DNA of 64,000 bases, taken from Candidatus Poseidoniaceae archaeon (GTDB taxonomy: Archaea > Thermoplasmatota > Poseidoniia > Poseidoniales > Poseidoniaceae). Made by a program: the position numbers and the translations under genes. This document shows, piece by piece, positions 35,116 through 45,041 of this stretch. Location of the stretch: positions 51,508 to 115,507 of the forward strand of contig CALKGM010000001.1 in the NCBI GenBank assembly GCA_938084675.1, given 5' to 3'. The notes beneath the pieces were generated by a model. The model did no database searches, was not told the origin of the DNA, and saw only the letters and a list, made by a program, of their open reading frames with translations. Position 1 is the stretch's first letter; each line of letters begins with the position of its first letter.

Positions 35116-38100
35116 TCAGTAATCCCAGTCTTTTCCGTCTTCGGCACCGTCTCCGCCTTCGCCATCTCCTCGTGTGAGGATGAAGGCTCCAACGATGAAT
35201 GCAACGATAATGACTCCAACGATTGCGCCCCATGCACCCATAGGGATGCCGCCGCTTGTTGAATCTCCGTCGTCACCAATGGTACCGTTACCGTCTGCAT
35301 TGGTATTGTCTGCTTGACGATAATAGTCGATACTGTTCATCGATGCTGCGGAATTCATGTTTTCAAGAGCATCCATTGGAACTGCTGTGAAGTAGTAAGT
35401 AAACGAACCTGCAGTGGTTGGCTGAGCGATGGTAACTGTGTTTCCGGCATCAACCTGGACCATGTCTGGGCAGTTGGTTGGCATGTCGGCTGCAGTGAAA
35501 GATTCAGCTCGCTGGTAGCACACATGCCACATTGCGACATCGGAGGAGTCGCCTTCAACATTCCACTTAACGATCCAGTTCTCGCCATCTTCTTCAATCG
35601 TAAGGCTGGTGGCTGCAACATCTCCTGCAACCCTCTTGTCTGCTGTAGCATTACCAATACCGGGTGTTGAGCAACCCTCAAGGTTGCAGACAGCCACTGT
35701 AGCAGTGTACACAGTGTCGTGAGTAGTGGAGGGTCCAGCCAAGGTGAAGGTGCGGTCTTCATCAGGCACGGTCTGGTTGACCACTTCGGTCGTTCCGTCT
35801 GTGACGATGAGGCGCACACTGTCTCCTGTTCGTAGAGGTAGGTTTTCAAGATCCCAACTCATTCCGATAGCTCCTCCTTTGAGTGCGTCGATTGCAAAGT
35901 TACTGATTGCAGCCGTGGGGATTTCCCCACCGACAAGTTCTCCGCCCATCAGCACCATAGTTCCGGTTGGAATCACTGGGCTGTTTGCAGGGATGGAGTA
36001 AGTGAAAATTGCCTTGGTTGCATCGTCAGGGCTGTCTTCAGAGGTGTCGTCCAAAACAATCCACTTACCGCTTCCGTCAATGTACCAAAGACTGGTAGCA
36101 TCGAGGGACTTGTCAACGGACACTGAGAGGGATTGGGTCAAAATATCACCCGAGGTAAACGTGGTTGAAGGTTGGTAGTCAACAACTGCAACCGCGTCAT
36201 AGTTACCAGCAAAGCCATCCAGCTCTACGTCAGAGTATTTCTCCAGTTCATCGGAATCAGTTACATCGTTCACTGCGATTGTAAAGTTGCTTTGCAAGAA
36301 GTATTGAATCGGATATGTCACTTCGATACCAGATTCTGTGGAATCCAATCCAATAGCGTTGTTCCAAATACTCAAGATCATTTCTTGACTAACTTCTCCG
36401 CCGTGGTTGTCTGTGACAACGACGGTGACTGGGAAGATGGTAACGTATTCTGCAAGAATCATTGATGTGCAAACGGTACCGCCGGTGGATTGAGTACCAC
36501 CGCATCCAGGAATTATACCTCCAGGGATGTTGTAAGCAAAGTTGAGTCCTTCACCCGATGGGTCATCAACATCGAAGGCTGTTACGGCAAATTGCAACAT
36601 ATCTTCTTGGCCGACAACAAGGTCTCCCTGTGTGACCAATTCAAACGAAGTGATGAGAGGGAGGTTGTTAACTACATTGGAAACCATGGTTCGGTCGTTG
36701 TTACTTGTCCGCATGTCAAATGCGCCCGTTGCTCCAACTGTAGTCGGCTTGTCAGCCATAACCAATTCAAATTCAAAGGTATATTCACCGGGTTCAAGGT
36801 TAACCAGAACACACACGCTTCCGATTTCGAGACCAGGCCCACCGAGAGGTTGGTATTCATACGGCACTTCTGTACCTTCCATGCAGCTGGATAATACGCC
36901 TGAGTCAACTACAGTTGTCCCAAGAGATACCGTATAACTGACGTTCCAGTCGTATCCGACCATGGGGTTGGAGCCGCGGTGTTGTACTTCTGCGTAAATT
37001 CGTGAGGCACCTACGTTGAGGTCTGCTCCAGCAGAGTCTTCAACAAAGTTGGATGATTGTCCAGTTCCGTCAGAGTTGTATCCTTGGTAAACACCCATGC
37101 GGGAGACGCGGATGTCGTGGTAATTCTCGACTGCACCAGTGATTTCTGAATAATCTGTTGCCGGTCGGTCGTCTCCGGTTTCTGTGACTTCGCAAGAGTG
37201 GAGGTACGTTGTAACGTTTCCATCGTCCTCAAAGGTCTGTACGCAATCTGCCAGTTGGCCGAACACCACGTAGGATACTACCGAAGCGTCCACGACAAAT
37301 TTACTTGTGTTTTGTTGTGCGTCTGGAGTAACGATTCCGGTATAGGTCCACGGGGACTGGTAGTCCAGGATGGTTCGGGTAGCAGAAGTCGTATCATTGA
37401 GATCAGTTTCATTTTGGAAGGTCAATGTGTTTGGGGTGGAGACTCCAGCCATGAATGTGGAAATTCCACCGTTCGATGTGAGGTCATCATTGTTCACACC
37501 ACCAGTTGCTGATTGAACGACACCGGTAAGTGCGAGACGAATCTCAACATTCCGAGGGGAGAATGTATCTGAGCCGTCCGCCGTTACGGTGAGCGTGAAA
37601 CCGCTTGGGTCCGAACCTGTGACGGAAGTTGATCCGTCGTCCCATTCCAAGTCAACCTTAACATCAAACCAGTCAGTAACGCGAACTTCAATTTGCTGTG
37701 CATTGTTTGCAATGTCAGCATCAGTTGGAGAATCTACTGAAATTTCAATGATGTAGAGTCCTTGAGTAGGAGTCCATGCAATATCTTGTCCAGCATACTG
37801 TAGAGTATATTTCCCAGCCCCGAGATAGGAGTTCGCAGAGAATGGGTGAGGCGTAACTGATGAATCAAAGTCACAAACGGTACCATCGTCACAAATAGCG
37901 TCGAGGTTTTCCCACTGCAAATCATTTCCAGTGGCGTCCTTTGCGATCATGCCGACTGCACCGGTAGAATCGGTAATGTACACGGTGACGGTGTAACTTA
38001 GTTCGTCAACCGATGCATCACCGATATTCTGGATGTATGCGGCAAAGTTGGTGACTTCACCAACTTTGAGTTCGTTGCGGCACCCGTTGGCGTCGCAAAT

Positions 38101-38262
38101 TGTTTCTTTAGGTGTCGTGATGGCAAGGACGGATGGGTCAGCGCCTGCGCGTGCTCCTGCGTCCTCAATCACCACGGTTTCTTCCAACTCGGTAAAGTCA
38201 ATGCCAGCAAAAAAACTGGTTAACATTAGCAATCCGAGAATCATAGGTGTCATATTCTTCAT
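35116..38262 (-). CDS. Secreted 1048-residue surface protein with CARDB-like domains and a C-terminal anchor
   Basis: A signal peptide (MTPMILGLLMLTSFFAG) is followed by beta-sandwich domains of the CARDB type, seen in NELKVGEVTNFAAYIQNIGDASVDEL and similar segments. Later parts have DVDDPSGEGLNFAY (cadherin-like) and a fibronectin-like region (DRTFTLAGPSTTHDTVYTATVAVCNLEGCSTPG). The C-terminus is a membrane helix (WGAIVGVIIVAFIVGAFIL) and an acidic tail ending DWDY. It is an S-layer-associated or adhesive surface protein. It has its own TATA box and a strong terminator, so it is transcribed separately from the giant gene. No enzymatic domain is visible. Confidence 0.88.
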   Translation of the reverse strand: MKNMTPMILGLLMLTSFFAGIDFTELEETVVIEDAGARAGADPSVLAITTPKETICDANGCRNELKVGEVTNFAAYIQNIGDASVDELSYTVTVYITDSTGAVGMIAKDATGNDLQWENLDAICDDGTVCDFDSSVTPHPFSANSYLGAGKYTLQYAGQDIAWTPTQGLYIIEISVDSPTDADIANNAQQIEVRVTDWFDVKVDLEWDDGSTSVTGSDPSGFTLTVTADGSDTFSPRNVEIRLALTGVVQSATGGVNNDDLTSNGGISTFMAGVSTPNTLTFQNETDLNDTTSATRTILDYQSPWTYTGIVTPDAQQNTSKFVVDASVVSYVVFGQLADCVQTFEDDGNVTTYLHSCEVTETGDDRPATDYSEITGAVENYHDIRVSRMGVYQGYNSDGTGQSSNFVEDSAGADLNVGASRIYAEVQHRGSNPMVGYDWNVSYTVSLGTTVVDSGVLSSCMEGTEVPYEYQPLGGPGLEIGSVCVLVNLEPGEYTFEFELVMADKPTTVGATGAFDMRTSNNDRTMVSNVVNNLPLITSFELVTQGDLVVGQEDMLQFAVTAFDVDDPSGEGLNFAYNIPGGIIPGCGGTQSTGGTVCTSMILAEYVTIFPVTVVVTDNHGGEVSQEMILSIWNNAIGLDSTESGIEVTYPIQYFLQSNFTIAVNDVTDSDELEKYSDVELDGFAGNYDAVAVVDYQPSTTFTSGDILTQSLSVSVDKSLDATSLWYIDGSGKWIVLDDTSEDSPDDATKAIFTYSIPANSPVIPTGTMVLMGGELVGGEIPTAAISNFAIDALKGGAIGMSWDLENLPLRTGDSVRLIVTDGTTEVVNQTVPDEDRTFTLAGPSTTHDTVYTATVAVCNLEGCSTPGIGNATADKRVAGDVAATSLTIEEDGENWIVKWNVEGDSSDVAMWHVCYQRAESFTAADMPTNCPDMVQVDAGNTVTIAQPTTAGSFTYYFTAVPMDALENMNSAASMNSIDYYRQADNTNADGNGTIGDDGDSTSGGIPMGAWGAIVGVIIVAFIVGAFILTRGDGEGGDGAEDGKDWDY

Positions 38263-38307
38263 GTCAGTACCCCCGAAGGTTCGGTATATCTCCCCACGCC
38301 ATCTGTC

Positions 38308-38319
38308 GTATTTATACTA
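38308..38319 (-). promoter_or_regulatory. TATA box of the 1048-residue surface gene
   Basis: TAGTATAAATAC on the minus strand is a near-consensus archaeal TATA box, 46 bases before the ATG at 38262. Start of transcription is expected near 38287, leaving a leader of about 25 bases with a G-run (CGGGGGT) before the ATG. Confidence 0.65.
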
Positions 38320-38456
38320 ACGCGAAGATGTGGATAGAAGATAGAGCGGTAATTGGCAATAAATGATACATAAATAACAGCGCAGTGGGCCAGAATGGGG
38401 TGGAACTAGTGCGTTATTTTTGTAATTTTCCACTGGATGGAATTTACTTCAAAGAG

Positions 38457-41400
38457 TTACATATTCCTTAGAGCTGCAGATGGTGGAATCTTTGATGCTC
38501 GCTTCGTTGGGCCATATGTAGCCACCAAGGCGATGAACCAACCGGAAATAAATAACATCATTGTTGATGCCCATGGGAACACAAACGCCGCCCCTTCAGC
38601 CTCCCATATTGCTTTGTAGAGGACGAGGTGGAATCCATAGCCGATCAAGAGGCCGTTTAGCATCCCCAGGGCGGCGATCCATGAAACCTCAATAATGAAA
38701 ATAGCCAAAACATGGCTTTGACGGAACCCTATCGCCCTTAACATACCGATGGTGGTTCTCCGTTCGCTCACGTTCCGCACCGTGACGACTGCGATCCCAG
38801 CAACTCCGACAATGAGTCCAAGCGCCAAATATCCTTGGAAGAGTGAAAGGATTGCGAGAACAAGCGATTGTATCACCATGACTTCTTCAGATACGGTTTG
38901 AACTGAAACGCTCTGTTCAGCAAGTGATTGTGCCAGAACTGAATCAAGTTCCAAAGCTGCTTCACGGACTTGCTCTGATTTGCCTTGGGCTGAAACTGAA
39001 TCCAAAGAAGCTGATTCATCGAAGGGCTGAGCGGAATCTGAAACGCTCACATACATCCGTGTGACTTGACCGCTAAACTGTTCTTCAACGATTTCACCGT
39101 TCATCCAAACACCCGGTGAAAAGATGTAAGACGATTGTTCAAGGAATCCTCCAACTTGTACAGTTCGCGTGTTTTTTGGGTTTGAAAAGTCAATTAGTGA
39201 AATTGAATCTCCAATTGAAAATTGCAATGGGACAATTGTTGCTCCATCTGTGGTAGATTCAAGCCCAAAGGAGGCGTCAAGGAATACGATGTCATCGAAC
39301 TCCTCAATGGAGTTCCACGCCTCTTTCTCCGTCTCTCCTAACCCTTCATCCCAAGCGTAGAGAGGCAGTCCACCATGAGAAGAAAAACCCTCATCAAAAC
39401 CTCTTAACAAATACGGCATCCGTTCTCCAGATGCGTCTTCAAGATGAACCGGCGCACGGTGGATGCGACCAACTGCATCGATATTGGTCATTGCTTCGTG
39501 TTCAATTCCCCACAATGATGGGTCACTGTCCAGTTCAATTGGCCGAGAGCGTGATGAAGTGAGAAGCAGTTCAAATTCACCTTCTGCGTCTTCAACAAAG
39601 GATGATGAATAGGTGTCAAATTGGGCCGTATATCCAGAGAGTACAACGACTGAAAACATGGTTATTGAGAACATACCCATGACGACTGCGGTTCGAACTG
39701 GATGGGCAAGAGGATGAGCCAGTGAAACGGGGCCAACAACGCCAAACTTTCGTGTGATCATCTTTGATTTTGTAATCCGCTTAACGGCCAATGGCGCAAT
39801 GCTGGTTAGAACCATGACCCCCGAGAGCACTTGGAGGAGTCCAAGAACGATGAAGGTGAGTTCATCTGCTTTCATTGAGGACCGAATCGGGTCAATCGGG
39901 CCCAAGAGTAATGTCCATACAAGCCACGAACTTCCCAGAGCCCCCAGGGTATTTCTTGGACCATGTCGACTCCATCGCGCCCATCTTGGCCGAGATGAGA
40001 GCCATACTGGAAGTTGCCACGTTAGAAGTGGAACAAACATGAGCAATGTAAACACTCCACTGAGGACGTATGCGGCGTAGGACAATCCACTTGAAGTACC
40101 AATTACAACGAGGCCTCCAAGACACAAGACGAGGCCTCCTAAACCAATGATCTGGATCAATAAGACCCCCCACGGCACTCCCTTTGACAGAACGAGGCGT
40201 CCACCACGAAGTGCCTTAACGATGTTCAATTGTGCATTCCAAAACGCAGTAGCCCATAGCAGACCAATAGCGAGGAGGGACCCCCAAATCCACCCGGATA
40301 AAAACGAATCTAACGTCCAATCAAAGCGGAAGGATTGGGCCCCAACAGAAGCAAAAATCGAAGAAAAACCAACGGAGATAACCCATGCTAAACCTAATCC
40401 GAGTAGCGAGCCAAGGCCACCTGCTATGACTGAGAGAACCAGTCCCTCCTGTACGAAGAACGCCCGAGCGTCGCTTGAACGTAGACCTAAAGCCCGTGCG
40501 ATCGCTAGTTCACTCCTACGAACATCGGCAAGCAGCATAATTATCGTGAGCACAAGCAACACTCCTGCAGCAATGGTAAACGTACCAAAAACGAGAAACA
40601 TAGCAGAAAGCAAACCGGAGGATTCTGCTGCTTGTCGGGCTGCGTCAACCTTAACTGCCCTTACTCCGAGAAATACATCGTCGATTGTACTTTGTTCGTC
40701 AAACCAAGCAGTAAGATTCGCAACAGCAGAATCTGAACCGCCACCAGCAAATAAGCCACCTGAAAGGAGCAATAATGAACGTTCATCATCATCCGCAAGT
40801 GATAATTTTTCAGCGTCCTCGAGATGAATTAAGCCAAGAACAACAGCCTCAAGCTCTGTCAGCTGCTCAAAACCAGGAAGCGATGCATAAATGCCATCAT
40901 TCTGCAGAAATAATGCTGTATCATTCCCATATGCATACGGGATTACTCCTTTGACAGAAACAGTTAGATTTGTATCATCCAGCTGGAGTCCCTGAAGACG
41001 ATTGGATACCGCAACATGTCCAAGTTCCACATCAACTGTGGAATTTTCCCCTCCAAATGCAAGGAACATCTGTGGAAACCGACCAAAACCTGGTGCATCA
41101 GACATAACGGGTAACCGTACAGATTCAATCTCTCCAGAGGAAGTATTCCATCGCAACAATCCATGGTCCTGCGTGCACCAAGCCGACTGGTTATCCGCCA
41201 ATGACCATGCGACTGCGTTGCATTGGGGATGAAGGTCGAAAACTTCACCAGAATCCTCTTCTGCCCACGATGAAGCGTCTGAGGCTACAAACGACAAGTT
41301 CTCCAATCCATTGCTGATGTAGTACGAGGTCGATAACAGGCCTTCAATGCGCAAGTGGACGTTCTCGTCAACGTTAAGGTCGTAAGACAAGACAGAGGCT

Positions 41401-43043
41401 GGAGGAGTTATGCTGAGGTTATGTATTTCCGTTTGATTGTAATCCTTTGACAGAACGTGAATCCTTAGAGATTCTTCACCCGCTTCAACAGCCCACCATC
41501 TGTCCGAGCCGTGTGCTACCGCCTCAACGGGGTACTCCGTACCGTAGGTGGCAACCGAGGACTCATCGACTTCAAGTTCATCGGCTAGAACCATCCCGTC
41601 ACCGTGAGCTAAGGAAGCAGACGTGCCTTCATCTGTGAAGGCTATGTCGTTGAGAGTATCGCCGCTGTCAACCTGCCAAATCCAAGCCTCATTCGTAGAG
41701 TAGAGTTGGAACCCAGCGCCGGATGGACTGGAGTGCCAGAGTGCAGTTGAACTGTCTTTGAGTAAGGTGACATCACTATCTGCAAGCGTAAGCAACGGTT
41801 CACCGGCGACAACAACATCGATGAGGGGGGCCTGTAACACTTCCATCAAGACTCCATTGGGGTAAAGAGACGTTTGATTTTCCCTCAGCCCCCGAACATC
41901 ATCTCCATTGATCCTTCCCAAGTTAGCCGTTGATGATATCGTTACGGCGCCTGTAGTTGTATCAAGCGAAATGTTGAGTCCTGAATCAGAGGAAGTAAAG
42001 GCTGCGTCAAGATGTTCACGAATCTGTACGCTTACTTCTTCCACATCTTCGTCGCTTAATTCATCGTCAAGGGCAATTGAAAGCCGACTGATGGAGTTCC
42101 CGAGTTCAGCCAAAGATTGCGCTGTACCGAGGTCGGTGAATACCGCTGGTGATTGAGAACCAGCCATCGCCCCCTGCCCCTCATTTGCCACAACAGCAGT
42201 AATGGAAACTTCTTGGACACGGCGAACGCGTTGTTGGTCTTCATCGGTGATGTACCAGCCCATATCGGTACGGTCTCCAACTTCAAGACCAAGTTCTTCA
42301 CTTGCCGCTAAGTTGATTGCAATTTGAGGCAAAGTCGCTCCGTCGTTGGCTTTGGCCAGTTCAGAAAAACGTAGGCCCTCATCTCCGCCAAGCGCTGCCC
42401 AAACACCCATTGCATCAACCGTAGAATTACGAGCAAACCATGAAACAGAGGGTTCTGAGACGCCGTCAGAGCCGCTCAAGCTCACCGAGGTGGCCCAACC
42501 GTATTGTCGACCCTTCAACAATGGGTTAAGCGAAGCGTCATTTTCCATGGCACTCCAAGCGATTTCTGCGGTCTGTTGGTCAAAAAGAACGGGAACACCT
42601 GTTTGAGGATTGAGCCCCGAGAGGAGCACATCGGTTTCACCCCAAGCCGCTTCAACCTCATAGCCTACCGTAGCGTCCAGAGAATCTCCAACCACCAAGG
42701 AGGAGGTAATAATTGACGAGGCAATAACAAGGCCTGCAACCATCAAAACTGATTGCCTACGCCGACGACGAATATTTTCCCAAGCCAGGCGCCAAACGAC
42801 GAGACGTTGAGGGATGAGGAGAGGTTGGAGCAAGGTGAGTGAAATGATTCCCGCCAGCAAACCGCCCATGAAGGCGTTGACATCGGATAAGCCCAACCAT
42901 AGGAGAAACCACAGAAGTAAGAAGGCATCAACTGAAGGTCCAAAAACCAAGATAAGTTTTGAAAAGAGAGGAAGGGACGAAGTTCGCCCCGCTGCAAGCA
43001 ATGCTCCAACACTCAATGTCGTGACCAACACAATGAGGAGCAC
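38457..43043 (-). CDS. Very large (1528-residue) FtsX-type ABC permease
   Basis: Three hydrophobic segments at the N-terminus (LLIVLVTTLSVGALLAAG, DAFLLLWFLLWLGL, LAGIISLTLLQPLLI) precede the usual anchor IRRRRRQSVLMVAGLVIASS. A huge ectodomain (residues about 115-800) follows; its middle has repeated Trp-containing strands (DRWWAVEAGEESLRIHVLS, QSAWCTQDHGLLRWNTSSG) that look like a beta-propeller insertion. The first FtsX domain has RRSELAIARALGLRSSDARAF. A second half has its own anchor, a shorter ectodomain, and a final FtsX domain with ERRTTIGMLRAIGFRQSHVLA. Typical permeases of this type have 400-850 residues. It forms an operon with the ATPase 17 bases upstream. The substrate is unknown; the neighbouring surface proteins suggest work at the cell envelope. 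Confidence 0.9.
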   Translation of the reverse strand: MLLIVLVTTLSVGALLAAGRTSSLPLFSKLILVFGPSVDAFLLLWFLLWLGLSDVNAFMGGLLAGIISLTLLQPLLIPQRLVVWRLAWENIRRRRRQSVLMVAGLVIASSIITSSLVVGDSLDATVGYEVEAAWGETDVLLSGLNPQTGVPVLFDQQTAEIAWSAMENDASLNPLLKGRQYGWATSVSLSGSDGVSEPSVSWFARNSTVDAMGVWAALGGDEGLRFSELAKANDGATLPQIAINLAASEELGLEVGDRTDMGWYITDEDQQRVRRVQEVSITAVVANEGQGAMAGSQSPAVFTDLGTAQSLAELGNSISRLSIALDDELSDEDVEEVSVQIREHLDAAFTSSDSGLNISLDTTTGAVTISSTANLGRINGDDVRGLRENQTSLYPNGVLMEVLQAPLIDVVVAGEPLLTLADSDVTLLKDSSTALWHSSPSGAGFQLYSTNEAWIWQVDSGDTLNDIAFTDEGTSASLAHGDGMVLADELEVDESSVATYGTEYPVEAVAHGSDRWWAVEAGEESLRIHVLSKDYNQTEIHNLSITPPASVLSYDLNVDENVHLRIEGLLSTSYYISNGLENLSFVASDASSWAEEDSGEVFDLHPQCNAVAWSLADNQSAWCTQDHGLLRWNTSSGEIESVRLPVMSDAPGFGRFPQMFLAFGGENSTVDVELGHVAVSNRLQGLQLDDTNLTVSVKGVIPYAYGNDTALFLQNDGIYASLPGFEQLTELEAVVLGLIHLEDAEKLSLADDDERSLLLLSGGLFAGGGSDSAVANLTAWFDEQSTIDDVFLGVRAVKVDAARQAAESSGLLSAMFLVFGTFTIAAGVLLVLTIIMLLADVRRSELAIARALGLRSSDARAFFVQEGLVLSVIAGGLGSLLGLGLAWVISVGFSSIFASVGAQSFRFDWTLDSFLSGWIWGSLLAIGLLWATAFWNAQLNIVKALRGGRLVLSKGVPWGVLLIQIIGLGGLVLCLGGLVVIGTSSGLSYAAYVLSGVFTLLMFVPLLTWQLPVWLSSRPRWARWSRHGPRNTLGALGSSWLVWTLLLGPIDPIRSSMKADELTFIVLGLLQVLSGVMVLTSIAPLAVKRITKSKMITRKFGVVGPVSLAHPLAHPVRTAVVMGMFSITMFSVVVLSGYTAQFDTYSSSFVEDAEGEFELLLTSSRSRPIELDSDPSLWGIEHEAMTNIDAVGRIHRAPVHLEDASGERMPYLLRGFDEGFSSHGGLPLYAWDEGLGETEKEAWNSIEEFDDIVFLDASFGLESTTDGATIVPLQFSIGDSISLIDFSNPKNTRTVQVGGFLEQSSYIFSPGVWMNGEIVEEQFSGQVTRMYVSVSDSAQPFDESASLDSVSAQGKSEQVREAALELDSVLAQSLAEQSVSVQTVSEEVMVIQSLVLAILSLFQGYLALGLIVGVAGIAVVTVRNVSERRTTIGMLRAIGFRQSHVLAIFIIEVSWIAALGMLNGLLIGYGFHLVLYKAIWEAEGAAFVFPWASTMMLFISGWFIALVATYGPTKRASKIPPSAALRNM

Positions 43044-43060
43044 GGCCGAAAAAAGCAGAA

Positions 43061-43765
43061 TTATTCCTCCTCGCTGCCGGGCTTACGTTGATCGTTGACA
43101 ACCAATCCGTCACTCATTGTGATGATTCGTTCACATTGTTTCGCAATTTCTCTGTCGTGGGTCACGATAAGAAAGGTCGTGTTGAGTTCTTTGTTCATTG
43201 TTTTCAGAAGTTTCATGACTTCATTTGAAGTGGATGTATCCAAGTTCCCAGTAGGTTCATCACAGAGAATGATAGAGGGTTTGTGAACGATTGCGCGGGC
43301 AACTGCAACACGTTGCTGCTGCCCTCCTGAAAGTTCTGCAGGTCGGTGTTCTGCTCGCTCTGAAAGACCAACTCGACTGAGCGCCTCTCGTGCATCTCTT
43401 CTCGCATCTGATGGTTGCTGACCTAAAAGGAGCAGAGGGAGTTCAACATTTTCCACGGCCGAAAGGACTGGAAGGAGGTTGAAATCTTGAAAAATAAATC
43501 CGAAATGTTCAGCACGTAAATCTGTACGGGCATTGTCACTGATACCGTATAATGGAGAGCCATTGACCGATACGTTTCCCGACGAGGGCTCATCAATTCC
43601 GGAGAGAATATTCAGGAGTGTCGTTTTCCCGCAGCCGGAAGGACCCATGACGGCAACCATATCTCCATTGCGGACCGTTAACTCCACCCCACGTACCGCT
43701 TGGACTGTTGATTCACCGGCTTGGTAGAGTTTCCACAGGCCAGTGGCCTCAAGAGCGTGGGTCAT
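43061..43765 (-). CDS. ABC transporter ATP-binding protein, LolD/MacB type
   Basis: From the ATG at 43765 the protein has 234 residues; the ORF-track start at 43837 adds 24 residues that do not align with the family. Walker A is GPSGCGKTT, the Q-loop region FIFQDFNLLP, the signature [14 protein letters not shown], Walker B IILCDEPTGNLD and the H-loop VTHDRE, all intact. It should energise the 1528-residue permease encoded directly downstream. It diverges from the MoaD-like gene with about 50 bases between the two starts. Confidence 0.94.
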   Translation of the reverse strand: MTHALEATGLWKLYQAGESTVQAVRGVELTVRNGDMVAVMGPSGCGKTTLLNILSGIDEPSSGNVSVNGSPLYGISDNARTDLRAEHFGFIFQDFNLLPVLSAVENVELPLLLLGQQPSDARRDAREALSRVGLSERAEHRPAELSGGQQQRVAVARAIVHKPSIILCDEPTGNLDTSTSNEVMKLLKTMNKELNTTFLIVTHDREIAKQCERIITMSDGLVVNDQRKPGSEEE

Positions 43766-43816
43766 AATTGTACCAAAGAGAACTGCGTTGATAAAGTCCT
43801 GCCCGCAGGCAGTACC

Positions 43817-44071
43817 ATGACTGGTTCCACAGAGCATATCACGGTGAGCGTGCTTGCATTTGGGCCACTCGCTGAACGGCTAGGTGGAAGAGAACACACT
43901 TACGAACTTCTAGAGAATACGACTGTTGAGGGGTTCATTGAACTCGTAGGATTGTACGAATGGATTTCATTTGGCCTTACCGTTGCCATTGACGGCGAAC
44001 GATGTGATGTAAGCACTGTCTTGACGAACGGCTGTGAAGTCGCACTGTTACCACCAGTTAGCGGCGGATAA
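43817..44071 (+). CDS. MoaD/ThiS-family ubiquitin-like sulfur carrier or SAMP
   Basis: The ATG at 43817 gives 84 residues. The beta-grasp core begins ITVSVLAFGPLAERLGG and ends VALLPPVSGG; the C-terminal Gly-Gly is what E1-like enzymes activate. Such proteins donate sulfur in molybdopterin synthesis or tRNA thiolation, and in archaea may be attached to proteins as SAMPs. No molybdopterin or E1 gene is nearby, so the choice between these roles is open. Confidence 0.87.
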   Translation: MTGSTEHITVSVLAFGPLAERLGGREHTYELLENTTVEGFIELVGLYEWISFGLTVAIDGERCDVSTVLTNGCEVALLPPVSGG

Positions 44072-44142
44072 GCCCTCTCAGGTGAGATTTGAAGGAAAGC
44101 CTTCAACAACGGGGAGCAACACGGTTAGCATGAGGAAGCAAC

Positions 44143-44457
44143 ATGGCCTTCACACCAGGACCTCTTGAACTCGTCATCCTTCTGGGCTTGTTTTTCCTTT
44201 TGTTTGGAGCACAACGCCTTCCAGAAGTAGCAAATGCGCTGGGCCGATCGAAAGGAGAATTCCAGAAAGGTTTAGCTGAAACGACTCAAATCGGCGACCC
44301 GGTCAAAACGGTTACAGATCTTGAAGCCGGTGGGCGAACACCAGAACAAGTGTTGATGGATCGTGCTAAAGCAGTCGGAATTGACCCTGCTGGTATGGCG
44401 ATAGAAGATTTGGAAAAGAAAGTCGCTGCTCTTGAAGCCCTTGAAGACGACCAGTGA
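44143..44457 (+). CDS. tatA: Twin-arginine translocase subunit TatA
   Basis: The 104 residues start with a short periplasmic end and one membrane helix (PLELVILLGLFFLLFGA), then the family hinge FGAQRLPEVANALGRSKGEF and an amphipathic helix. The C-terminal 50 residues are acidic and probably unstructured. TatA forms the pore of the system that exports folded proteins. TatC is not in the window. Confidence 0.9.
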   Translation: MAFTPGPLELVILLGLFFLLFGAQRLPEVANALGRSKGEFQKGLAETTQIGDPVKTVTDLEAGGRTPEQVLMDRAKAVGIDPAGMAIEDLEKKVAALEALEDDQ

Positions 44458-44463
44458 AGGTGT

Positions 44464-44964
44464 TCACCGCTTCTTCATTCGCTTGATTTCGGTTGGAGAC
44501 CCACACCGTTCGCATTCACCAACAGCACCCCGTTTTGACCGCTTGGCGTCTTTAGGAACTGGGAAGGTCGCTCTGCATCCAGTGCACCTCAACTCCCACC
44601 TCCATACTTGATTCGCCCCTTTTGTATTGACCGAACGCACTTGGCCGCCATGGTGCTTGAAGGCGTTTTGAAGCCGGTAATCGTCGGTCACAAGTTCAAG
44701 AGAGAGGCCTACTGCAAGGGCGAGAACATCCAAATCAACATCTGACAGTCGTGGTAAATCTCCGCTTGCTGATGCGACAGCTTTTGCTTCCTCAAGCCAT
44801 TGAACCGGAACCGCCCTCCATTCAATCGGAGCGGATTCCAAAAGCAAAGAGCGGGTTTCGCTAACGGATGCAAGTTCATCAAGTTGAGAAAATGCACAAA
44901 TTCCACCACTCAACTCAGGAACCGGCCAATGGAGCAATGCTGCAGTGTCGAGCACTCGGTTCAT
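44464..44964 (-). CDS. Nob1-like PIN-domain endonuclease with zinc ribbon
   Basis: Nob1 trims the 3' end of 16S rRNA. From the ATG at 44964 the protein has 166 residues; the ORF-track start at 45030 would extend it toward the divergent gene without family support. VLDTAALLHW holds the first PIN acid, LSDVDLDVLALAVGL the middle acids, and LVTDDYRLQNAF the last. The zinc ribbon is CTGCRATFPV...CERCGSPT. The basic end RMKKR fits RNA binding. The size matches archaeal Nob1. Confidence 0.88.
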   Translation of the reverse strand: MNRVLDTAALLHWPVPELSGGICAFSQLDELASVSETRSLLLESAPIEWRAVPVQWLEEAKAVASASGDLPRLSDVDLDVLALAVGLSLELVTDDYRLQNAFKHHGGQVRSVNTKGANQVWRWELRCTGCRATFPVPKDAKRSKRGAVGECERCGSPTEIKRMKKR

Positions 44965-45041
44965 GTATCGGTCATGAGAACCACCATGATGAAGACACCG
45001 TTCACCCCTATCTTCATCAAAGAAACCCAACTCCGAACATC

